Assembly: GCF_000332975.1 (NCBI RefSeq)
Contig: NZ_BANR01000002.1
Coordinates: 1-64,000 of the forward strand
Length of the DNA: 64,000 bases
DNA from: Gordonia aichiensis NBRC 108223
Lineage (GTDB): Bacteria > Actinomycetota > Actinomycetes > Mycobacteriales > Mycobacteriaceae
Direction of reading: 5' to 3'
Of the stretch, positions 50,769-58,168 are shown one piece after another. The position numbers and the translations under genes were made by a program. Below the pieces are notes generated by a model, which was not told the origin of the DNA, did not search any database, and saw nothing but the letters and a program-made list of their open reading frames with translations. The first letter of the stretch is position 1. Each line of letters starts with the position of its first letter.

Positions 50769-51665
50769 ATGCGCGCTCCCGTGACCGACATCCCGATCGG
50801 GCTGTCGACGGCCTCGGTCTACCCGCAGAACACCGAGGCGGCATTCGCGTACGCAGCCGAGTTGGGTTTCGACGGTGTCGAACTCATGGTGTGGGGCGAG
50901 GCTGTCAGCCAGGACATCGCCCACGTCGAGTATCTCTCCGAGCGCTATCAGGTACCGGTGCTGTCGATCCACGCCCCGTGTCTGCTCATCTCGCAGCGTG
51001 TGTGGGGCCGCGATCCGCAGGCGAAGCTGGCTCGCGCGGTGTCGGCGGCCGAAGACCTCGGGGCTCCCACCGTGGTCGTGCATCCCCCGTTCCGGTGGCA
51101 GCGGGCGTACACGGCGGCGTTCGACGATCTGGTCGCCGAGCTCGAGGAGAACACCGGCGTCGACGTCGCGGTGGAGAACATGTTCCCCATGCGCGCCGAC
51201 CGGCTCTTCGGTGCGGGCAAACGTTCGGCGCAGCGCCTCAACGCGCGCGGGGGAGGCCCGGGACGTGCGGCGTCGGCATTCGGCAAGTCGACTGACCCCA
51301 CCGACGACGGGTACGCGCACTACACCCTCGACCTCTCGCACACGGCGACAGCGGGAGTCGACGCAGTCGGTTTGTTCGAGCGCATGGGATCACGCCTGAG
51401 CCATCTACACCTCGCCGACGGCAGCGGGGCGGCCACTGATGAGCACCTCATTCCCGGCGACGGCTCGCAACCCTGCGTCGAGGTGTGTCGACGACTCGCC
51501 GCCAGTGACTTCACCGGTTCCGTGGTCCTCGAGGTGAGCACCGGGTCGGCGCGCACCAAACCCGAACGCGCCGCCCTCCTCGGCCGTGCCCTCGACTTCG
51601 CGCGCACCAACCTGCGCCGCGACCCCGTGCGTACCGCACCGACCCAGGAGATCGAAACCGAATGA
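50769..51665 (+). CDS. Sugar phosphate isomerase/epimerase (AP-endonuclease 2-like TIM barrel)
   Basis: 298 residues. The xylose-isomerase-like barrel is recognised from the start LSTASVYPQNTEAAFAYAAELGFDGVELMVW (in blocks), VLSIHAPCLL, PTVVVHPPFRW, DVAVENMFP, YTLDLSHTATAG and LSHLHLADGSG. Metal ligands would be the His and Glu/Asp at the ends of these strands. The substrate is not known. It corresponds to Rv0498. A Gly/Arg insertion (RGGGPGR, about residue 160) interrupts one loop. The start ATG lies nine bases after the previous stop, and the stop overlaps the next gene in ATGA. Confidence 0.82.
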   Translation: MRAPVTDIPIGLSTASVYPQNTEAAFAYAAELGFDGVELMVWGEAVSQDIAHVEYLSERYQVPVLSIHAPCLLISQRVWGRDPQAKLARAVSAAEDLGAPTVVVHPPFRWQRAYTAAFDDLVAELEENTGVDVAVENMFPMRADRLFGAGKRSAQRLNARGGGPGRAASAFGKSTDPTDDGYAHYTLDLSHTATAGVDAVGLFERMGSRLSHLHLADGSGAATDEHLIPGDGSQPCVEVCRRLAASDFTGSVVLEVSTGSARTKPERAALLGRALDFARTNLRRDPVRTAPTQEIETE

Positions 51666-52549
51666 GCGACAAGATCGCCGGACTGTTGACCCTGCATCCC
51701 ACCGAGGGAGCCGGTGACGTCAACTACCGCGCGACCATCGATCCGACGTTCACGATCGGGCCAAAGGTCCACGGCGGCACGATGCAGATGCTCGTCGCCC
51801 GCGCGGCCCTGCGCGCGTATGACGACCTGGCCGAAGCGGGCGACTCGACCACCCGCGGCGCTTCGACCACCGCCGCCCCGTCGACGCTGCGCAGCGCCGA
51901 CCTCGTGCCCGTAGCCATCGCCAGCGACTACCTCGCGGCCCCCGTCCCCGCAGCCGTCGACCTCTCGGTGACGCTGCGGAAGCGCGGCAGGACGGTCACA
52001 CTGCTGTCCGTCGACCTCGCCCAGAACGGACGACTGATGGTCTCGTCGTCGGTCACCCTGGCCCGACCCGACAGCGGAACACCGCACCATTCGGCACCCT
52101 CGGTTCTCGACGACCTGCCCGCACAGCCGCAACCCGACGGCATCTCCATCGACGGCTCGCCGGTCGGTGACGTCATGCATCTCGGGTCGGCCCTCGACCT
52201 CGTACTCGATCCGACGAGCTTCCCCGTCGCGCGAGGCGAGACCGGTGAGCCCGTCGTCCGTGGGTGGACTCGTCCGAAGAACACCGAGCCCGATGTCGAG
52301 TTCTCGGTGCTCGTCTGCGACATCTCGCCCCCGGTGGTGATGAACCTCGCCCTCTTCGGTTGGGCGCCGACCGTCCAGCTCACCACCTACGTCCGACGTC
52401 GCCCCGCACCGGGGTGGCTCCGATTCGCGGCGTCGAGCACTGAGGTGGGGCCCGGAATGTTCGAAGAGGACCACCTCGTGGTGGACTCGACGGGCACTGT
52501 GGTCGCGCAGTCCCGTCAGCTCGCGCTCATCCCGCAGCGGCAGGGCTGA
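51662..52549 (+). CDS. Double-hotdog acyl-CoA thioesterase-like protein, Rv0499 type
   Basis: 295 residues. The arrangement fits a TesB-like double hotdog: the first half holds IGPKVHGGTMQMLVARAALRAY, an acyl-binding helix after a His-Gly-Gly turn, and AAVDLSVTLRKRGRTVTLLSVDLAQNG; the second half repeats a similar order (VVMNLALFGWAPTVQLTTYVRR, GMFEEDHLVVDSTGTVVAQSRQLALIP). These features are typical of acyl-CoA thioesterases of the 4HBT_3 group. The substrate is unknown. The gene overlaps the isomerase gene by 4 bp and precedes proC, as Rv0499 does. Confidence 0.75.
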   Translation: MSDKIAGLLTLHPTEGAGDVNYRATIDPTFTIGPKVHGGTMQMLVARAALRAYDDLAEAGDSTTRGASTTAAPSTLRSADLVPVAIASDYLAAPVPAAVDLSVTLRKRGRTVTLLSVDLAQNGRLMVSSSVTLARPDSGTPHHSAPSVLDDLPAQPQPDGISIDGSPVGDVMHLGSALDLVLDPTSFPVARGETGEPVVRGWTRPKNTEPDVEFSVLVCDISPPVVMNLALFGWAPTVQLTTYVRRRPAPGWLRFAASSTEVGPGMFEEDHLVVDSTGTVVAQSRQLALIPQRQG

Positions 52550-52586
52550 CCCGCGCCACCTGAGTCGAGAAGAAAGGCATCACGAC

Positions 52587-53423
52587 GTGAGTGAACGGAT
52601 CGCCATCATCGGCGGCGGCAAGATAGGTGAGGCACTGCTCGCCGGACTCATCGCATCGGGCCACCAGGCCAAGAACCTCGCGGTGGCCGAACTCGACGAG
52701 GCGCGGGCTCGCGAACTCGCCGATGAGTACGGCGTGCTGGTCACAGACGTGCCGACGGCGGTGGAAGGCGCGCACTACGTGTTCATCGCGGTCAAGCCCG
52801 ACATCGTCGACGCGGTGCTGCGGCAACTCGCCCGCGTCGACGACGACGGCGAATCCGAGCGCGTCACCATCAGCCTCGCGGCAGGAGTGCCGATCGCACG
52901 ATATGAGAACGCGCTGCCCGCAGGCGTGCCGGTCGTGCGGGTGATGCCCAACACGCCGATGCTCGTGAACGAGGCGATGTCGGCGGTGTCGCCGGGACGC
53001 CACGTCGACCCCGAGCAGCTCACCGCGGTGGTCGGACTCCTCGAGAGCGTCGGCAAGGTCATCGTCGTGCCGGAGAAGCAGATGGATGCGGTCACTGCGA
53101 TCTCGGGATCCGGGCCTGCCTACGTGTTCCTCCTTGCCGAATCGATGATCGATGCCGGGGTTGCTCTCGGCCTCACCCGTGCACAGGCCAGCGAGCTGGC
53201 CGTGCAGACCATCCGGGGTTCCGGAATCCTGATGAGCGACTCCGGGGTGTCCGCGGTGGATCTGCGTGCAGCTGTGACCTCGCCAGGTGGCACCACTGCA
53301 GCCGCCATCCGTGTGCTGGAGGAGAACGGAGCTCGAGCGGCGATGTATCGGGCGACCGAGGCCTGTGCACAGGCCAGTGCACGGGCCGGACGTCGACCCG
53401 ACGTTGAGGGTTTGGGCAGCTGA
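52587..53423 (+). CDS. proC: Pyrroline-5-carboxylate reductase
   Basis: 278 residues. ProC reduces pyrroline-5-carboxylate to proline with NAD(P)H, the last step of proline synthesis. The Rossmann motif is IAIIGGGKIGEALLAGL, followed by VFIAVKPDIV, VRVMPNTPMLV and the family signature ISGSGPAYVFLLAESM with LRAAVTSPGGTTAAAI. The start is GTG 52587. It sits between the Rv0499-type gene and the small HTH gene, matching M. tuberculosis Rv0500. No internal oddity is visible. Confidence 0.95.
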   Translation: MSERIAIIGGGKIGEALLAGLIASGHQAKNLAVAELDEARARELADEYGVLVTDVPTAVEGAHYVFIAVKPDIVDAVLRQLARVDDDGESERVTISLAAGVPIARYENALPAGVPVVRVMPNTPMLVNEAMSAVSPGRHVDPEQLTAVVGLLESVGKVIVVPEKQMDAVTAISGSGPAYVFLLAESMIDAGVALGLTRAQASELAVQTIRGSGILMSDSGVSAVDLRAAVTSPGGTTAAAIRVLEENGARAAMYRATEACAQASARAGRRPDVEGLGS

Positions 53424-53645
53424 ACACCCGACCGCGCCCGAACGGCGCCTCCCAAGATTTAGGGTCCTGAGCACGCAAAACCCCAGTATGTTGTGGTTCA
53501 GCGTCACAAATGGCGCAGATCCAAGCCACTTACGTCGCTTTTTTCACATCTGCCACGCTAAGCTGCTTTAAGCACGTGCGTGTCTGGTGTCCGCCGGAGG
53601 GGAAGCCGGCGGCCGCGACGCGTGCTCCGGAGGTATGAGTAACTC
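53424..53645 (+). other. Leader region of the small HTH gene
   Basis: 222 bases. It holds a TAAGCT -10-like box (53559-53564) after a T-run, a hairpin CCGCCGG/CCGGCGG (53591-53612) in the leader, and GGAGG (53629-53633) 12 bases before the ATG. A competing out-of-frame ATG (53635) begins a 13-bp palindrome ATGAGT-A-ACTCAT. Confidence 0.5.
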
Positions 53646-53876
53646 ATGGCAGCAGAGACTCCTGGTGACAGGTCAGGTGCGGTCGGCAATGCGGGTTCAG
53701 GCTCGCAGTTCCTGACCGTGGCCGAGGTCGCATCCCTGATGCGTGTCTCGAAGATGACCGTTTATCGTCTCGTCCATAGCGGAGAACTCCCCGCGGTGCG
53801 CGTGGGCCGTTCGTTCCGCGTGCACGCCAAGGCGGTGCACGACTACCTGGAGACGTCGTACTTCGACGCCGGGTAG
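53646..53876 (+). CDS. Small MerR-type HTH protein, BldC/Rv0500A family
   Basis: 76 residues. A short disordered start is followed by a winged helix: FLTVAEVASLMRVSKMTVYRLVHSGELPAVRVGRSFRVHAKAVHDYLE in blocks, recognised as the BldC/excisionase-like fold with recognition helix SKMTVYRLV. Streptomyces BldC binds direct repeats and controls development; the mycolic-acid homologue (Rv0500A) has a less clear role. It is conserved just upstream of the bS22 gene. The ribosome site is far (12 bases), so translation may be modest or regulated. Confidence 0.9.
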   Translation: MAAETPGDRSGAVGNAGSGSQFLTVAEVASLMRVSKMTVYRLVHSGELPAVRVGRSFRVHAKAVHDYLETSYFDAG

Positions 53877-53931
53877 TCGCAGCAGCCGTCGGAGCCGCAC
53901 CGCGGGTCCGGGCGCACCCGAGAACGTCCCG

Positions 53932-53977
53932 ACAACTCCTGTCGCTCGGCCCCGTGCGGGCCGTCGGCAGGAGTTGT
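53932..53977 (+). terminator. Two-step hairpin after the HTH gene
   Basis: Outer stem ACAACTCCTG (53932-53941) with CAGGAGTTGT (53968-53977), inner stem CGGCCC (53947-53952) with GGGCCG (53958-53963). It lies 56 bases after the HTH stop and probably ends that transcript or folds the leader of the next gene. Confidence 0.65.
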
Positions 53978-54152
53978 GGTGTTCACCAGAGGCGACCTGA
54001 TTTTTCTCTTGGCGACACCGACCGGTAGTGTTGATGAACGCGTAGCTGATCTCGCCGCTGGTTCCGGCGGGCAGGCCTCACCGCCAAGTGTGAGTGTCGA
54101 CGACAGCGTGCCGTGAAACCGCGTGAGACTGTGTAAGTGAGGAAGTGCCCCG

Positions 54153-54254
54153 ATGGGTTCAGTGATCAAGAAGCGCCGCAAGCGCATGTCGAAGAAGAAG
54201 CACCGTAAGCTTCTGCGTCGGACTCGCGTGCAGCGTCGCAAACTCGGTAAGTGA
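54153..54254 (+). CDS. Ribosomal protein bS22 (AURKAIP1/COX24 domain), 33 residues
   Basis: 33 residues, extremely basic: it starts [19 protein letters not shown] and ends QRRKLGK. It is identical in pattern to M. tuberculosis Rv0500B and to the actinobacterial small-subunit protein now called bS22, which binds rRNA in the 30S subunit. The gene is too short for ordinary gene callers. The ATG is followed by a typical codon use and the order HTH gene, bS22, galE-like gene is conserved. A strong T-tailed terminator follows, which fits a highly expressed single gene. Confidence 0.95.
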
Positions 54255-54313
54255 TCCTGCGGCGCCGCGAGGCGTCACAGGATTTCCCGCGGTCACACTG
54301 CTGACCGCGCGCC

Positions 54314-54343
54314 GAAGAACCCGCCTGAGTGCGGGTTCTTTTT
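54314..54343 (+). terminator. Rho-independent terminator of bS22
   Basis: Arms AAGAACCCGC (54315-54324) and GCGGGTTCTT (54331-54340), loop CTGAGT, and a T-run to 54343. It is the most canonical terminator in the window. Confidence 0.93.
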
Positions 54344-54351
54344 CGTCGGGC

Positions 54352-54357
54352 TAGCCT
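54352..54357 (+). promoter_or_regulatory. -10 box of the galE-like gene, leaderless layout
   Basis: TAGCCT, seven bases, then ATG 54365. Confidence 0.55.
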
Positions 54358-54364
54358 TGCCACC

Positions 54365-55429
54365 ATGCCCGATGGTTCAACGTCCGACGTTCAACAGGTT
54401 CCGCGCACGGTGCTGGTCACCGGGGCGTCGACCTTCCTGGGCGGCTACCTCGTCGCCGCACTGGCTGCCAACCCCGACGTCGAACGTGTGCTGGCGGTCG
54501 ACTCCCGCGTGCCGCGCAAGGACCTGATGCGCCGGATGGGGCGCGCTGAGTTCCTGCGCCTCGACATCCGAAGGCCCGCGATCGCGAAGGCGATCGCGCA
54601 CTACGAGGTCGACACCGTGGTGCATGCGGCGACGTCGATCATGGAGACGGCCCCGCATTCGGCGGCCATCAAGGAGTTCAACCTTCTCGGTGCGATGCAG
54701 GTATGCGGCGCATGTCAGCGCAGTCCGTCGGTCAAGCGGCTCATCCTGCGCTCGACGGCGATGGTCTATGGAGCGAGTCCGCGTGACCCCGCGCAGTTCA
54801 CCGAGGAGACGCCTGCCAAGCGAGACCCGCGACGAGGCTACGGACGCGACATGCTCGACGTCGAGGGGTACGTGCGTGGCCTCGCGCGCCGGCGCCAGGA
54901 CATCGACGTGACGATCATGCGATTGCAGGCCATGCTCGGGCCTCGAATCAACACCAGGATGAGTTCATATCTTTCGCTCCCGGTGGTTCCGACTGTCATC
55001 GGGTATCAGCCCCGGTTGCAATTTCTCCATGAAGAGGATGCGCTCGCCGCAATGGAGCGTGTGACGCTGCGCGGAAAACCCGGAACTTTCAACATTGCGG
55101 GTGACGGAGTGGTCACGTTGACGCAGGCGATCCGACGGGTCGGTCACCTCGAACTCCCCGTGGTGGGAGGGTTGCTCGCGCCGATCACCGGGGTGATGCA
55201 GAACCTGCGATCCGCTCGGCTGCGTTCGTCGCAGACCGAATTCCTCACGTACGGAAGGGTTCTCGACACCACGCGGATGCGTTCCGAGCTAGGATTCGCC
55301 CCGCGGTTCTCGACATCGGAGACGCTCGACGACTTCGTCGAGCGCAGTGGTGTGAGTCCGGTGATCGCGCCGGACGCCTGGCGCAGAGCCGAGCGGCGGG
55401 TCGTGTCGGCGGCGCATCGGCTGGCCTGA
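54365..55429 (+). CDS. NAD-dependent epimerase/dehydratase family protein (Rv0501/GalE2-like)
   Basis: 354 residues of the extended short-chain dehydrogenase family. The NAD loop is VLVTGASTFLGGYLV, with D in VDSRVPRKD, the VVHAATSIM segment and a likely active-site pair: Thr/Ser in LRSTAMVYG and Tyr in a RGYGRDMLD context in place of a clean YxxxK (Tyr-Gly-Arg-Asp). The missing Lys of YxxxK argues against a normal epimerase activity. The gene corresponds to Rv0501 and precedes the Rv0502-type acyltransferase, which together may act on membrane lipids. Residue 1 is set by the -10 position. Confidence 0.83.
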   Translation: MPDGSTSDVQQVPRTVLVTGASTFLGGYLVAALAANPDVERVLAVDSRVPRKDLMRRMGRAEFLRLDIRRPAIAKAIAHYEVDTVVHAATSIMETAPHSAAIKEFNLLGAMQVCGACQRSPSVKRLILRSTAMVYGASPRDPAQFTEETPAKRDPRRGYGRDMLDVEGYVRGLARRRQDIDVTIMRLQAMLGPRINTRMSSYLSLPVVPTVIGYQPRLQFLHEEDALAAMERVTLRGKPGTFNIAGDGVVTLTQAIRRVGHLELPVVGGLLAPITGVMQNLRSARLRSSQTEFLTYGRVLDTTRMRSELGFAPRFSTSETLDDFVERSGVSPVIAPDAWRRAERRVVSAAHRLA

Positions 55430-55647
55430 TGAGAAGCCGCGTAAATCGCACAGAGTGTCCGTTTCAGGCGTCAATTTGAATCCGCGATTCGACGCAATCA
55501 ATGAGAATGCAAATACATCAGTGCAAGGTGCGCTATGAGAGATGACCCCGTAAACTCGGACGCCAGACCCGGGTGCGTCGACGCAGCGAACCCGGGCTCT
55601 CCCCCTCCTCAATTCTTCTGCGTCGTACCCGTTGGGGGTGGAGCACC
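55430..55647 (+). other. Intergenic region before the acyltransferase
   Basis: 218 bases. The left half is poorer in GC than the surroundings. A TAAACT box (55552-55557) is the best -10 candidate and would leave a leader of about 90 bases. No hairpin was noticed. Confidence 0.4.
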
Positions 55648-56805
55648 TTGTCGAATCACGTGACGTCTTCCGGTGATGCACGCACGGCAAAGGTGATCCA
55701 GTTGTACGCAAGCTCGGGCGCGGGCATCGAGGCCGCGCGACGTGATCAGCCCGGCGCCACGCGTGAGGCCGGACGTCGTCGGCATCCGAGTCAACAGGCG
55801 ACGGCGCCGTCGACCATCGGTCATCCCAACACGGATGGCTTCGGTCGGCCGCCTGCTGCGGTCACCCCCATCACAGACGACGTCGCGCTCGGGACGGAGG
55901 CGCTCGGCGTCGAGCAGCGTGGTCCTGCGCGCAGCCCGTTGTTCAGTCTCGGCGGTATCCGAGGCGCCGTTGCCGATTCACTTACTGCCACAGCAGGTTT
56001 CATTCGTGAGCGGATGACGGGCGACTACGAGATCGACGATTTCGGCTTCGATCCGCACTTCACCGAGTCCGTCTGGTTCCCGGCCATCCGTCAGGTCTAC
56101 GAGAAGTGGTTCCGCGTCGAGGTGACCGGGGTCGAGAACCTGCCTGTCGACGGGGGAGCGCTGCTCGTTGCCAACCACGCCGGAGCGTTGCCTGTCGACG
56201 CACTGATGACCAGCCTCGCGGTGCATGACAATCACCCGACCGGGCGGTATCTGCGAATCCTCGCCGCCGACATGGCTTTTGACACCCCGGGGGTCAGCGA
56301 GGTGGCGCGTCGCATCGGCGCGACGCTCGCGTGCACCAACGACGCCGATCGCCTGCTGCGCGCGGGCGAACTCACCGCGGTGTGGCCCGAGGGTTACAAG
56401 GGGATCGGCAAGCTCTACAAGGACCGCTACAAGCTCGCACGGTTCGGTCGCGGCGGCTTCGTGACGACGGCGCTGCGCAACGCCAGCCCGATCATCCCGG
56501 TCTCGATTGTGGGATCGGAGGAGATCTACCCGATGATCGCCGACCTCAAACCGATCGCCCGCATCCTCGGCCTCCCGTATCTGCCCGTCACCCCGACGTT
56601 CCCGTTGCTCGGGCCGCTCGGCCTGGTGCCGCTTCCGTCCAAGTGGCACATCCACTTCGGGCGTCCGATCGAGACCGGCGGATACGACGAGTCGTCTGCC
56701 GACGACCCGATGGTCGTCTTCGACCTCACCGACCACGTGCGCGAGGAGATCCAGCAGACGCTCTTCCGCATGCTGAGCCGCCGGGGCAGCGTGTACTTCG
56801 GCTGA
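55648..56805 (+). CDS. Lysophospholipid-acyltransferase-like protein (PlsC superfamily, Rv0502 type)
   Basis: 385 residues. A disordered N-terminus of about 120 residues precedes the acyltransferase domain: GDYEIDDFGFDPHFTESVWFP in blocks, VANHAGALPVDALM (the NH-x-D motif, with the Asp six residues after His instead of the usual four), VWPEGYKGIGK (a substrate-binding block with Glu) and FGRPIETGGYD. It resembles M. tuberculosis Rv0502 through its whole length. The start is probably TTG 55648 with GGTGGAG four bases ahead (MSNHVTSSG); GTG 55573 and GTG 55660 are in-frame alternatives. It should acylate a lipid in the inner membrane. Confidence 0.82.
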   Translation: MSNHVTSSGDARTAKVIQLYASSGAGIEAARRDQPGATREAGRRRHPSQQATAPSTIGHPNTDGFGRPPAAVTPITDDVALGTEALGVEQRGPARSPLFSLGGIRGAVADSLTATAGFIRERMTGDYEIDDFGFDPHFTESVWFPAIRQVYEKWFRVEVTGVENLPVDGGALLVANHAGALPVDALMTSLAVHDNHPTGRYLRILAADMAFDTPGVSEVARRIGATLACTNDADRLLRAGELTAVWPEGYKGIGKLYKDRYKLARFGRGGFVTTALRNASPIIPVSIVGSEEIYPMIADLKPIARILGLPYLPVTPTFPLLGPLGLVPLPSKWHIHFGRPIETGGYDESSADDPMVVFDLTDHVREEIQQTLFRMLSRRGSVYFG

Positions 56806-56931
56806 ATCCCCCCGGCGCCTCTACCTCGACGGCATACCCGTCGGTCGCGGCGTGGCCGAGACGTTCACGTGCCCGCAATCGTCTCCCGACGAGATCGGCG
56901 TCACAGCCATCTGGCACAGTGTCCGGTAGAA

Positions 56932-56953
56932 CGTAGCAACGCACGTTGCTACG
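56932..56953. promoter_or_regulatory. 22-bp perfect palindrome before the alcohol dehydrogenase gene
   Basis: Arms CGTAGCAACG (56932-56941) and CGTTGCTACG (56944-56953) around CA. It lies just past a TAGAAC -10-like word (56927-56932) and 28 bases before the start codon, the expected place for a repressor site. Confidence 0.7.
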
Positions 56954-56980
56954 AAACGTCCGCCGGAGGAGAGGAAGCCG

Positions 56981-58144
56981 ATGCGTGCAGTCGTGTGCCA
57001 CCAGGGCAAGCTGAGCGTCGAGGAGATCGAGACTCCGCAGCCCGGGCCGGGCCAGGTTCTGCTGAAAGTGGTGCGCACGGGCATCTGTGGCTCCGACCTG
57101 CATGCACGAACCCACAGCGACGACACCGCCGACGTCACCGCGGAGGTCGGCTACGACCGATTCATGCGATCGTCCGATCACGTCGTGATGGGCCATGAGT
57201 TCATCGGCGAGATCGCCGCTTACGGTCCGAAATGCCGCAAGAAGTGGGCGCCGGGCACGCTGGTGGCCGCGCTGCCGATCATCAAACACGGCGAGACAGA
57301 GCATCTCGTCGGACTCAGCGCGGACGCGCCCGGTTCGTACGCCGAGTACGTCGTCGTGTCCGAGGACATGACGATGCCGGTCCCCGACGGCGTGCCGATC
57401 GACCAGGCCGCTCTGACCGAACCTCTGTCGGTGGCTGTGCACGCCGTCAACCGTGGAGACGTGGGCAAGCGCGACGTGGCGGTCGTCGTCGGCTGCGGTC
57501 CGATCGGGCTGTCGGTGATACTGGTCCTCAAGGCCAAGGGCGTGCGAACGGTCATCGCGTCGGACCTGTCGGCGGGTCGTCGAGACCTCGCCCGACGCTG
57601 CGGCGCCGACATCGTCGTCGACCCGACGGTCGAGTCGCCCTGGGACATCGCCGCGAAGAAGGGTAAATACCTCACACGCACCGGCCAACTGCTCAACACC
57701 GCGTTCGAGGCGATGCACATCCTGCGACGGGTGCCCGGTCTCCCGTGGTGGCGGGCCATCGCGCTCGGCGACAAGATCGGAGCCACGCCCGCGGGGCCGG
57801 TCGTGTTCGAGTGCGTCGGCGTGCCCGGGATGATCGAGAACATCGTGACGGGCGTGCCGCTGCGGACGCGCATCGTCGTCGTCGGGGTGTGTATGGAGTC
57901 AGACCGGTTCCGCCCGGCCATGGCGATCAACAAGGAAGTCGATCTCCGCTTCGTGATCTACTACGACCCCGCCGAATTCCGCACTGCACTCCACCTCATC
58001 GCCGACGGCAAGGTCGACGTGACGCCCCTGGTCACCGGGGTCATCGGATTCGACGCCGTTGCAGAGGTTTTCGAGATCCTCGGCGGCGCGGAGCACCACG
58101 CCAAGGTGCTGATCGACCCCTCGAGCTCCGTCACCTCGCTCTGA
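56981..58144 (+). CDS. Zinc-dependent medium-chain alcohol dehydrogenase-like protein
   Basis: 387 residues. The catalytic zinc ligands are Cys in TGICGSDLHA and His-Glu in VMGHEFIG. The Rossmann loop is VVVGCGPIGLSVIL. The four-Cys structural-zinc lobe of classical alcohol dehydrogenases is missing: the segment GPKCRKKWAPG has only one Cys. The ribosome site GGAGGAGAGG precedes the ATG. The substrate is unknown; sorbitol/threonine-type dehydrogenases and S-(hydroxymethyl) enzymes share this fold. The gene stands between the acyltransferase and the serB-like gene and has no counterpart at this place in M. tuberculosis. A 22-bp palindrome implies dedicated control. Confidence 0.85.
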   Translation: MRAVVCHQGKLSVEEIETPQPGPGQVLLKVVRTGICGSDLHARTHSDDTADVTAEVGYDRFMRSSDHVVMGHEFIGEIAAYGPKCRKKWAPGTLVAALPIIKHGETEHLVGLSADAPGSYAEYVVVSEDMTMPVPDGVPIDQAALTEPLSVAVHAVNRGDVGKRDVAVVVGCGPIGLSVILVLKAKGVRTVIASDLSAGRRDLARRCGADIVVDPTVESPWDIAAKKGKYLTRTGQLLNTAFEAMHILRRVPGLPWWRAIALGDKIGATPAGPVVFECVGVPGMIENIVTGVPLRTRIVVVGVCMESDRFRPAMAINKEVDLRFVIYYDPAEFRTALHLIADGKVDVTPLVTGVIGFDAVAEVFEILGGAEHHAKVLIDPSSSVTSL

Positions 58145-58168
58145 GAGGTGGCGGCGCCGACCGGCGTC

